DNA of 64,000 nucleotides from Cherax quadricarinatus (lineage: Eukaryota > Arthropoda > Malacostraca > Decapoda > Parastacidae): NCBI RefSeq assembly GCF_038502225.1, contig NC_091325.1, positions 32,020,011-32,084,010 of the forward strand, written 5' to 3'. This document shows, piece by piece, positions 1 through 17,476 of this stretch. Numbering within the stretch: position 1 is the stretch's first letter; each line of letters begins with the position of its first letter. Both the position numbers and the translations under genes were made by a program. The notes beneath the pieces are model-generated. The model was not told where the DNA came from. It did not search any database and was given only the letters and a program-made list of their open reading frames with translations.

Positions 1-147
1 CTCCCCCACCTAATTCCCAAGGGAAGTTTTCCCCTTCCCCTCCCGGCCCCTCAAACTCCACCAGGCCACCACGGTCCAGTTCACTACCTTCCACGCACCA
101 TACCCACCCAGCATGTCATATTCCACTCCTATTGTCTAGTCTAGCAG
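1..147 (+). other. 5' leader of the LINE that follows
   Basis: C-rich sequence ahead of the first ATG of the LINE ORF. No ORF, terminal repeat or promoter element is recognised. It is probably the 5' untranslated part or a truncated edge of the element; the true 5' boundary lies at or beyond the window edge. Confidence 0.4.
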
Positions 148-3099
148 ATGGATGCCAACCAGGAGGAAGCAAGCAGCCAGGGAAATGGCACGGCTGGCAA
201 TACTAGGAGAGGCAAATGTCGGTCATGCTTACAGCTTCGTTGTCTCAACTCTAATGGTTTCCTCCGCAAACACGGTAGTTGCCCTGGTTCAGGATGTCCT
301 CCTGTGGAAAGTGATGATCCAGAGCCACCTCAGGCACCTGAACCCACTCCAACAGATTTTATCTCATCAGACAATCTCTTGGAAGCAATCAAAGCAACAG
401 GTACGAGGACACTCACACATATTCCCAAAGCAGCCCGTCCACACGCAGCTGGGAAACTTACAGACCTCCTGAAAAAAGTAAACGATGGTTCCACTATCTT
501 AAATGCTCCACCAACCATCAAGGCATGGCACAACTTGCTACTTTTTGGCAATGTCTGCTTAGCTGTGCCGGAAAGAAGGGGAAAGAGGCTAGCCTCAATG
601 ATAATTAAATCCTTAAGAGATTTTCCTAGAGTTGATAACCTCATTCACCTTCCCCGTCAACACAAAAAAGGGAGAGGCAGAAGCCCCACTCACTCTACTG
701 ACAGTGAAAAAGTCAGAGTCTAGGTGAGCAAGAAAATTGAAGAGGGCAACACAGTGGGGGCAATCAGAATTATTACCAGTGAAGATACAGTTGCTCCCAG
801 GGATGCTGACACGGCTGAAGCACTTAGAGGAAAGCACCCTGCCAGGGAAACCAGTGGCACCAACAGTTCCAACACCTCTGTCCCCACTATGGAACCATTG
901 ATTGTGGAAGACTCAGACATTTACAAAGCAATAATGTCGTTCCCATCTGGCTCTGCTGGGGGTTACACTGGAATAAGGCCACAGCATTTAAAGGAAATGG
1001 TTAATCCAGTTATTGGGGAAATTGCTGAGACACTGCTTTCAGAGATCACAAGGTTCGTCAACAATTCCTTGGCTGGTCTGATTCCTGATGAAATTAGACC
1101 TTTCTTTTTTGGTGCAACACTTTGTGCACTTAAAAAGAAGGATGGAGGAATTCGGCCAATTGCAGTAGGCAACACGTTACGCCGCCTCGTATCCAAAGCT
1201 GCTGTCCGAAGTATTCGTGCACAGGCAGCCATGATGCTTCAACCAAACCAGCTTGGCTTTGGGGTCTCTCAAGGAAGTGAAGCAGCGGTTCATGCAACAA
1301 GGGCATATATCAACAACCTGCCTGAGGACAATGCAGTGGTAAAATTAGATTTCAAGAATGCGTTCAATCTCCTGAAAAGAGACGTGGTATTAGCAGCAGT
1401 ACAAGAACATTTCCCTGGTCTCTTCCCTTTTGTTTCAGCTGGGTATAGCAAGGAATCAATGCTTCTCTTTGGAGAGCATGAAATCACATCATCAGAGGGT
1501 GTCCAACAAGGAGATCCTCTTGCACAATTTCTCTTCTGTATTGCAGTTAGGGAAATCACAGTCAGACTGACCAGCGAGCTAAACATCTGGTTCCTAGATG
1601 ATGGCACACTAGCAGGTACAAAGGAGTCCCTCCTACATGACCTTACACAGGTAATGACACGGGGACAGGAAATGGGTCTCATCCTGAATCCATCCAAATG
1701 TGAAATCATCTCAGTCAGTCAACAAGTGATAAATGCAGTGAGATCAAAACTACCAGGAGCAGCAGTCATTGCCCCCACAAATAGTGTCTTGCTAGGAGCA
1801 CCTCTGGGAAGCAATGCCATTGACACAATTCTCAGGAAGAAATTGGAAGAGTTAAGGAGAATGGAACAACGAATAGGCAATCTGGACACCCACGATGCCT
1901 TGTACCTTCTCACAAAGTGCTTGAGTCTGCCCAGGTTGACATATTTCCTAAGATGTGCACCTTCATATGATAACCCTATACTGCACGAATATGACAGTAT
2001 TCTGAGGCAGATTTTTACGAAAGTACTTAACCTTACTCTAGAAGACGGGCAGTGGAACCAAGCTACACTTCCAGTCAGACTAGGAGGCATTGGTGTCCGC
2101 AAGTCATCACAGATTGCGTTACCTGCTTTTCTGTCCTCGTGTATTGCATCCAGAGAGCTTGTAGCAGCGATTCTCCCTGAACATCTTAGGGACAAGATTG
2201 GAGCCCAGGACCAAAAATTCATTGACGGAGCAATGATCTGGGATAATCTAACGGGCTCAGAAACCAGACCTGCTCCCCCCAACAACTACAAACAATCGCA
2301 CTGGGATGGTCCAATAGTGGAAAATATAGCCTCAACGATGCTTCAGAGTGTGTCAGGGAAGGATAGAGCCCGCCTGCTGGCAGTGAGAGCCCCTCATGCT
2401 GGGGACTTTCTGTTGGCTGTTCCCAACTCCAGCCTTGGCACACGCCTCGACCCACAGACCATCCGCATCGGTGTTGCCCTTCGACTTGCCGCCCCTATTC
2501 TCGCCGAACACAGGTGTATTTGTGGCAGTGAAGCAGCAGACCGATTCGGGTACCATGGTCTTGTGTGCCGTAAATCCGAGGGAAAGATTGCAAGACATGA
2601 GGAGGTTAATAACATTATCAAGAGAAGCCTCACAACAGCTGGATGCCCAGCAGTAAGGGAGCCACCCCAACTATGCAGATCTGATGGCAGCCAGAAGCGT
2701 CCAGATGGTATCACCCTTCAAGCCTGGACAGATGGGAAGCAGGTGGTGTGGGACTATACATGTGCATCTACCTTGGCTGATACCTATCTCCAATACACCA
2801 GGGAGGAAGGAGGGGCAGCTGCCAGCTTTAGGGAGTCCCAAAAGTCTAGAAAATATGGAGAACTTGCCCATCATTATATGTTTGTTCCCATAGGTTCAGA
2901 GACCCTTGGCTCATGGGGAAAGAGTGCATCTAATTTCCTTAAGGAGCTGGGAAAAAGACTCATCAGGGTAACTAGGGATCCCAGGGCAGCTAGTTTTCTG
3001 TTCCAGCGGCTCAGCGCGGCTGTTCAAAGGGGTAATGCATGCTGCATTTTGGGCACACGCCCCAGCTCTGAGGAGCTGGATGAGATTTTCGCCTTATAA
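148..3099 (+). pseudogene. REL-endonuclease LINE ORF (R2/NeSL-type), one in-frame amber stop
   Basis: One reading frame of 983 codons split by a single TAG at 721-723. The upstream 191 codons hold a zinc-finger-like Cys/His cluster (first Cys near residue 24, ending HGSCPGSGC). The downstream 791 codons carry the reverse transcriptase: motif A LDFKNAFN (about residue 207 of this part), motif B QQGDPLAQFLF (about 261) and the catalytic FLDD (about 290-293). After the thumb comes a Cys-Cys-His-Cys knuckle (CICG...YHGLVC, from about 598) and then RPDGIT (about 659) with a downstream VVWDYT (D at nt 2752). That order of knuckle then PD-(D/E)xK-like motif is the restriction-like endonuclease end of R2, R4 and NeSL-type LINEs, which nick DNA and prime reverse transcription on it. 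No APE domain is present. The stop looks like a CAG to TAG change, since everything else is open. The exact clade is not determined. Confidence 0.85.
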
Positions 3100-3121
3100 T
3101 CGGTGATACACACGTAACAAC

Positions 3122-3162
<41 letters not shown>

Positions 3163-3240
3163 ACCTTTATATCAACAATGTATCTCTTAAATCTTCTGTG
3201 CCATATTATGTAATAAAATATTCCTATTGGTAAAAAAAAA
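3100..3240 (+). other. 3' UTR and poly(A) end of the LINE
   Basis: After the TAA come a short (TA)n tract (about 3123-3159), an AATAAA at 3212-3217 and a run of nine A at 3232-3240. The spacing of signal and A run is that of a processed transcript end, so the element most likely stops here. Confidence 0.65.
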
Positions 3241-3379
3241 TAGTTTAAAAGATGGGGTGGTAGGGGAAGTGGAATATTCAAATGGCTTCAGGAAGAAATC
3301 CAAATATTCTTCCTTGAAGCCTTTTTATCCACTTCTCCGAGGCTATGGGTCCCACAATTTACACCAGAGGTGGACCCCA
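3241..3379. other. Unassigned segment between LINE and (TA)n
   Basis: About 140 bp with no ORF of note. It begins directly after the A run of the LINE, so it may be the insertion target, or the remnant of another repeat. Nothing in the window matches it. Confidence 0.3.
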
Positions 3380-6118
<2,739 letters not shown>

Positions 6119-6124
6119 TGATGA

Positions 6125-8379
6125 TTTTATGAGAATTATGAGAAACATTTTGAAATAACTAAAATACAGGAGAAGGAAGCATTCAAAATATTGAGAAACA
6201 AAAAATACTCTTTTAATCAGGCCATTCCATCAGAATGCAAACACAGAATGTTGGATAATTTATATAATAAACTCAGAAGAATTTGTAATGAATTCAAAAA
6301 CAAACTACAAAGAAAATTAGACATTTTAATTGAAAATAGTGATTGGACAAAGCATGCTAATAACAATTTTGTAATTAACTTATCAGATGAAATTTTAGAC
6401 AAAAATACAACTGCTGCTCTAGGTTTTGGCCTAAGTTTTGAAACTTCAAAAAAATTTAATAATGTTGAAATTGCAAATGCCTTTTGTAACTTTGAATTTT
6501 TTTCTGGTTTATCCACTGATGAAATTAATATTAGTAAGGGAATGGTATATAGCTCTATGTTAATACAAAACATTCCCAATTGTCCTCAAAGATTCTTTAA
6601 GTCTTATGATACACTTAATAACAATAAAAATTTGTGCCTTACTAAAGCAGATAAAATAAATGCAATAGTAATTATGAAAGAAAATGATTACCAAGAAAAA
6701 ATGAATAATCTCTTAGATGATAGTGAAACCTATTCTAAACTTAGGAAAAATCCCCTAGAAACCGTTAACAGCAATTTCAATAAAACAATAAAACTTCTAC
6801 TGAAAGGCAAAGATGAATTAGTCAAACAATTTACTTCCACTAATCCATCTTTACCTTACATGTATGGACTAATAAAAACACACAAACCAGGGAATCCAGT
6901 CAGACCAATTATTAGCTCCATAGGGTCAGTTTCATATAAATTATCCAAATGGCTTGTTGATATTTTGAGCCCTATTGTTGGCAAAATTTCTAACTTTAAT
7001 GTTAAAAACAACATAGACTTGGTTGATAAATTAAGCTCCTTGACTGACTTAAATGATTTTAACATGGTTAGTTTTGATGTTACTTCCTTGTTTACGAAAG
7101 TTCCTGTTGATGATTTATTAAGTTTCTTATCTGAAGAACTGGTTAACTATGATTTACCATTGCCAGTTCCTACTATCATTAAACTTATTAAATTTTGCAT
7201 TGTTGATGCAAAATTTGTATTTAATGATAAGTTTTACACTCAGAAGTTTGGTATGGCAATGGGAAATCCTCTGTCACCTGTCCTTAGTAACCTAGACATG
7301 GAATTTTTTGAAACAAGGCTGCTTAACACAATCCTCCCTAATAGAGCTAAATGGTTCAGATATGTTGATGATATTTTGTGTCTTATGCCCAAGTATGTAG
7401 ATATACACCATTTTCTTGGCAAATTAAATAGCTTAGCCCATTCTATAAACTTTACTGTTGAGTTTGAAGAAAATAACTCATTGCCTTTTCTAGATGTTTT
7501 AATTTTTAAGGGTAATAATGAATTCAAATTTAAAATTTACAGAAAACCTACAAATAACTGTTCCTATGTCCATTATTATTCTTCACATCAAGATAGAGTT
7601 AAACTGACTATTTTCTTATCAATGTTTTTGAGAGCTTTACGAATTTGTAGTCCAGAGTTCATAGATGAGGAATTATCCAAAATAAACCATACCCCCGGCC
7701 GGGATTGAACCCGCGGTCATAGAGTCTCAAAACTCCAGCCCGTCGCGTTAGCCACTAGACCAGCTAGCCAGCTATCCAAAATTTATGAAATAGGTAATGA
7801 TTTGAAATACCAAAGAAACGTAATTGATAAATCTTTTAAAATTGCTAGAAATACTTTTTACAATCCAAAAATGAACAACCAGCCTTATTCAACTAAAAAT
7901 ATGTTGGTTCTCCCTTACCATGAAAACTTGGTTGATATGCCTTCTCTTCTTAAGACTTTTAATATCAAAGTTGTATTTAAAAATCTTGATACAGCAAAAA
8001 AATTTTGATAAAGAATTCCCTCCAAAATGCTGACGGATGTGTCTATAAGATTCCTTGTAAAATTTGCGATAAAGTTTATTACGGTCAAACTGGTAAAAAT
8101 CTCGTACTAAGATTAAAGCAACATAAATATAGCATTAGAACTGGACAAGATTCCAATGCTCTATTTATTCATGTGAGAGATTTTAACCATCCAATTGATT
8201 TTCAAAAAGTTGAGAAAGCTGTATCAATCAAATCCATGGTCGACATGAGTATAATTGAATCCTGTTTCATAAAAAGCAGTTTTGACAATAATTTGAATAT
8301 TTCCTTTGGTTTGTATAAATTAGATCCATTTATAATTAATAGAATTTGGGAAGAATTTAATAATACATTGGACAAATAA
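6125..8379 (+). pseudogene. PLE reverse transcriptase-GIY-YIG protein
   Basis: The frame is open from 6125, inside the palindrome, so the natural start is missing. Motif A FDVTSLFTKVP is at nt 7073, motif B GMAMGNPLSP at 7250 and the catalytic RYVDDIL at 7358. At 7674-7782 a 99-nt insertion (89-nt repeat plus 10-bp duplication) keeps the frame but brings in a TGA at 7706. The frame resumes and reaches 8008, where an A-run shift moves the GIY-YIG domain (VYKIPCKIC, YYGQTGKNL, RLKQHK, then HVRDFNHPIDF) to the frame of 8005-8379. The protein copies RNA into DNA and nicks DNA for retrotransposition. The RT core motifs are intact, but the ORF is truncated, interrupted and frameshifted. Confidence 0.85.
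7684..7772 (-). mobile_element. tRNA-derived SINE-like insert
   Basis: An 89-bp insertion flanked by an exact 10-bp duplication (TATCCAAAAT at 7674-7683 and 7773-7782). The sister PLE copy lacks it. On the minus strand it has a pol III A-box-like TGGTCTAGTGG and a B-box-like GGTTCAATCC. It lacks a matching acceptor stem, so it is a tRNA-like repeat, not a tRNA gene. Related to 15437-15795 and 63927-64000. Confidence 0.8.
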
Positions 8380-8579
8380 CAAATTTTAAAATTCTTAATT
8401 CTTGGGTAGAATAGTTTGTTGGTGGGTTGTGTGAAGGACCTGTCTAGTTGGGCAAGCGGGCCTGTTGCAGTGTTCCCTTTCTTATGAGTCGCGCGTCAGG
8501 TGTTGCTTTGTTTTGGGATGTGATAGTGAGGTGTGGGCTAGACCCTTTATATGCCTTCCTTTGATGCATTACTTTTATT

Positions 8580-8624
8580 GTTCCTTGATAATGTGAGTAG
8601 TCACGAAAGCCCTTGGAATTTCTC
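8580..8624 (+). ncRNA. Hammerhead-like ribozyme motif, PLE copy 2
   Basis: GUUCC (8580-8584) pairs with GGAAU (8615-8619) as stem I. Core UUGAUAA lies at 8585-8591, an extra U at 8592, stem II GUGA/UCAC at 8593-8604 with loop GUAG, and GAAA at 8605-8608. Stem III is GCCC here instead of the self-complementary GCGC of the other copies, a likely damaging change. Confidence 0.65.
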
Positions 8625-8690
8625 TATTCTTTCACAGTCGTTGTTTTGCATATTCTGACATCACCTGTTTACTGTGATCTTATTGCACAT

Positions 8691-14033
<5,343 letters not shown>

Positions 14034-14048
14034 AGTACACACATACAT

Positions 14049-14144
<96 letters not shown>
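14034..14144. repeat. (CA)n microsatellite at a LINE 3' end
   Basis: About 100 bp of CA repeat joined directly to the LINE 3' UTR. Confidence 0.95.
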
Positions 14145-14147
<3 letters not shown>

Positions 14148-15422
14148 GAATCTTTAAAACCAGTGAGCTATGAATAATAGATATATTCACTCATTAATGT
14201 GTACTCAGGACTTTCCATATAAAGAACCCAAAAGATTCGAAGGTCCAATACACATTGTTATATACAAGAAAAATATGTTTAGGGACAAGAAGGTGATTCT
14301 CAGATGAATTCTGAGATACTTAGGCTCAATAGAAAGGATATTTGAATCACCTTACAGACTCTGAAAAGTAATCACAATAAGAATAGAATCTCAGGTCAAG
14401 ACAGAGATGCTTTGCATAGAGAAAAATAAATATAATTAGGGTTATGACGATATTTCTTTTCATGAAGGAGAAAATTTGTTTCAAGACAGCACTGCCCAGA
14501 TTAAAAATATAGTTTTAACAAATAACAGTTTCAAAATAAATGAACTCTGATTTTCATATATTTATTACAAGCGAGAGTGATGGAGCAGTTGTCATCTGTG
14601 CTTCTGTCTCTCTTCACTCACTCCGGCTGCTGCCATCTCTTGTCCACAGCAGACACGATCAATGATTTATCTTCCAGTGTCATCTCTTACTCAGATGCAG
14701 ACACGATCAGAACACCTACTACCAGTCACATCTCTAGTATTTACAACGTCAGGTGTATGTCTCCATGTGTACATGTTTGGAGAGTTTGCTTTATTTCTCT
14801 TTTGTACTTATTTAAGTAAACTAGATTAGGTAGGTTAGGTCGAGTGTGTCAGGAAAAAGGACAAGTGTTTCCTGACGCTTGTCTTAGTCATATGATGACC
14901 CGCATGTGAAGCTTTTGGACATCCGACCAAGGCCTTCCACTGGCTTACTGGTCATCCTAGTATAACTGATAGTTAACAGGTGAAAGACAACCTTAAAAGA
15001 CCCTTCGAGTAGTCTATTGGCTTTAAAAACCCAGTTAAGTAAGTAAGTTTATTTAGTTACAGGTACACATAAATACAGTTACATAAATTATCATACATAG
15101 CAGCATATGTGTAAATTTCCCAGGATAACCCAAAAAATGAAAGTGATTCATTTCCACTGGTGTCCTTGTAATATTTTATTATTTAAAGCGTAAAAGTTAA
15201 GACAGCTATGTAATTCAACTATGTGAAAATTAGTTACAATATAAGGAGATATACTAGATATAAGGTAAACTGTCTTACTTACATTACTGAGAGGATCAGA
15301 TCACAATAACAGGTATATGACTGTTACAGTAATAGGCATATGTATGTTAGCTATACAAGAAATCTCTCTCCTCCCTCTTTGTAGTTACATTTGTTAGGTA
15401 GCTTTTAGTTCTCTTCCTGAGC
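14145..15422. other. No gene recognised
   Basis: Short spurious ORFs only. The part from about 15036 to 15420 has the look of an old interspersed repeat, but no second copy is in the window. Confidence 0.5.
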
Positions 15423-15436
15423 TGGCTTATGCTATG

Positions 15437-15795
15437 ATTCACGAAATCGTAATGACACGACTGCAAACAAACCATACCACAGGCGGGATTTGAACCCGCG
15501 GTCAGAGAGTCTCAAAACTCCACACCGTCGCGTTAGCCACTGCGCCAGCTAGCTTCAATAAGATTCGTCCAACTAGGTGTATTTCTACACCATAGGAAGG
15601 TTAGCATAGGCACCATTGTGTCTGTAAAAACTTGCATTTGTGGACACAATGGTGCCTATGCTAACCTTCCTATGGTGTAGATATACACCTAGTGGGACGA
15701 ATCTTATTGAAGCTAGCTGGCGCAGTGGCTAACGCGACGGTCTGGAGTTTTGAGACTCTCTGACCGCGGGTTCAAATCCCGCCTGTGGTGTGGTT
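15437..15795. mobile_element. tRNA-derived foldback element
   Basis: Arms 15468-15622 and 15643-15797 are about 155-bp inverted repeats around a 20-nt loop. Each arm ends in a tRNA-like block, and a 31-bp tail (15437-15467) is found on the left only. The flanks carry the repeat TGGCTTATGCTATG (15423-15436 and 15796-15809), so the duplication is 12-14 bp depending on where the arm ends. The layout of two inverted arms with one outer tail is the same as in the hammerhead mini-elements. Confidence 0.8.
15471..15556 (-). other. tRNA-like block, left arm
   Basis: Minus strand has TGGCGCAGTGG (A-box match) and GGTTCAAATCC (B-box match). No convincing acceptor stem, so this is a pol III promoter-bearing relic and not a tRNA gene. 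Confidence 0.65.
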
Positions 15796-15797
15796 TG
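15709..15797 (+). other. tRNA-like block, right arm
   Basis: Plus-strand mirror of the left block with the same A-box and B-box matches. Differences between the arms are few, so the inversion is recent or has been kept alike. Confidence 0.65.
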
Positions 15798-15809
15798 GCT
15801 TATGCTATG

Positions 15810-16199
15810 CTAGGCTTTGATATATGCAGGCAGACCTTTATTGCTGTACAATAAAAGATGTTTGAAACTTGTCCACTTACTGTGGGTACTACGAGGTTGT
15901 GTTCCCTCCCCCTGTCACTGTACTTGTGTTTGTTCCCAGTCTTGCCAAAGTTGGCAACGAGATATTCATGACTGATTGTAATTAATTTTTATAACTTGAT
16001 TTAACTTCATTTGTTTTACTTTGTCTTACACATTCAGCATATCCAATTGTTGTAATTCATCCTGACCTACATGTTCTTCTGGACTCAGGTCTTGGAGGAA
16101 TCTAACCATTTTGCTATGGGTGATTTGCAGTATGTCTTGCAGCGTTTTTGTTTGTTAAGGCAAAGTACTATGGAGAGCTACAGTAATCTATATGACATT
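15810..16199. other. No gene recognised
   Basis: Short ORFs without recognisable content. Possibly the flank of the decayed LINE that continues at 16436. Confidence 0.4.
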
Positions 16200-16435
16200 T
16201 TATAAGAGCTAGATATAGGGTTCTGCGATCCATCAATCTACTCAAGATTGATGGACTGAACACATCGACTCAAGGTTGAGGGACTGATTACCTCATTCTC
16301 CTCCTGTTCTTCAAGTTTCTCCTATGTATGGACTGATGAAGCCACTGTGTGGCGAAACGTTTCCTCAATAAAGATACCTAAGAGTTGCACATGTGTCTAA
16401 TTTATCAACATGTCGGTTCTCTGAACCATTCATCT
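16200..16435 (+). mobile_element. Solo hammerhead unit (pLTR-like)
   Basis: Shares, in order, the TGAGGGACTGATTACCT block (16277-16293), a hammerhead motif, AATAAAGATACC and a TTGCACATGTGTCT...GTCGG tail with the units at 61516-61980 and 62543-63647. No partner arm is seen and no duplication was found, so the 5' boundary is uncertain. Confidence 0.65.
16327..16372 (+). ncRNA. Hammerhead ribozyme motif with canonical core
   Basis: CUGAUGA at 16334-16340, one extra A, stem II GCCAC/GUGGC (16342-16354) with loop UGU, GAAA at 16355-16358, then CGUU with cleavage predicted after 16362. Stem I pairs GGA with UCC and UAU with AUA around a UCA bulge. A very short stem III and the extra base between A9 and stem II depart from the textbook form. 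Confidence 0.75.
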
Positions 16436-16790
16436 ACAAACCCTTTTCAGTGCATTTTTCGTGCCAAAAAGAATGGCTTCCGTGGTCCCGAGGTGTAACG
16501 ATAATTTGTTGTCTATCAACCATTTACCGCATAACTCTAGTTCTAGTGATAGTACATTAGCTATATCATTAGCTATACCTATGCTGATAGCTTGTAGTTT
16601 CTTACATAATTTATTTTGTTTGATCGTATTGAAGGTCTTTTGCAAGTGTAAGGTCACCATACCTATGAGATTCCCAAAGGAAATTTGAGTTCTCAGGTAG
16701 TCCATCAGGTTATTTAATGTGTCGGTCGAGTAAGATCTCCTGTAACCTTACTGGTAAATGTTATCTGAGCTATCTGAGTTATCTGAGCAC
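16436..16790 (-). pseudogene. LINE reverse transcriptase fragment
   Basis: The minus strand encodes LCKKLQAI and, after a deletion, ELCGKWLIDNKLSLHLG and EAILFGTKN, the region around and after the catalytic palm of a Jockey/CR1-type reverse transcriptase. The catalytic YADD itself is missing. A different part of the same LINE type is at 57349-57720. Confidence 0.7.
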
Positions 16791-16899
16791 CCTGCAGAAT
16801 TTCTCTAATTATTTATCACATCACTCAGCTTCTGAAGACTTTTAGAGGTAAGTCTGAAACACTTATATTCAAGCTAAACGTATGCACAGCCATGATGGA

Positions 16900-17476
16900 A
16901 ACATTCAAGGAAAAGCTAGAGGATTCTGAGTCAAAGGCATTTGTGTTTGTAATCGTGAGATTGAGTAGAAGTGAATATTGTGAGATTCCTCAACTGAGCT
17001 TGTTATTGTGACGTTGTCCAGTAGTGATTGTCACTGTAAGATTGTGTAGCAGTGCTTCAGATTATGAGGTTGAGTAGAAGTGCTTGTTAAGGAGACGTTG
17101 AGAATTTGTGCTTTTTATTGTGGTACTGTGTAGTAATTCTTGTTATTATGAGGCAAGGCATTTGCGCTTGTTATTGTGAGGTTGTATAGTAGTGCTTGTT
17201 GTTGTTTTGGGGTTATGTAGTAATGCTTGTTATCGTCAGATTGTGTATTAGTGCTAGTTATTTTGAGGTTTGTTAATTGAATACTGCTTGTTATTGTGAG
17301 GTTGAGTAGTAGTACTTATTATCGTAAGGTTATGTAGTAGTTCTTCTTATTGAGAGGTTGTGCAGTAGTGCTTGTTATTGTGAGGTTATGTAGTAGTGCT
17401 TGTTAGTTTGGGTGTGCAGTAGCACTTGTTATTGTGAGGTTGTGTAGTAATGCTTGCTGTTGTGAGGTGGTGTAGT
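16900..17476. repeat. Degenerate minisatellite, about 28-bp period
   Basis: Diverged repeats of GCTTGTTATTGTGAGGTTG followed by TGTAGTAGT. They grade into the ordered 26-bp array that follows. Confidence 0.75.

Larger units (their letters stand above)
6119..8690 (+). mobile_element. Penelope-like element, right copy
   Basis: 5'-truncated PLE reading plus. The ORF runs to 8379, then a 3' UTR and a terminal region with a hammerhead motif (8580-8624), ending where the (TA)n begins. It is interrupted by a tRNA-like insert at 7684-7772. The last 36 nt before the (TA)n are absent from the outer end of the inverted copy but present in the fragment at 13306-13413. Confidence 0.85.

Noticed and set aside
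721..723. Splice donor reading of TAG-GTGAGC at the amber codon
   Set aside because: The frame continues without loss immediately after the stop and no acceptor is needed to keep the protein; retroelement ORFs seldom have introns.
14577..14819. 80-codon ORF
   Set aside because: Composition is ordinary for chance ORFs, with no domain or repeat partner.
15471..15797. Functional tRNA genes at the two tRNA-like blocks
   Set aside because: A-box and B-box matches are good, but there is no acceptor stem and they are parts of a mobile palindrome.
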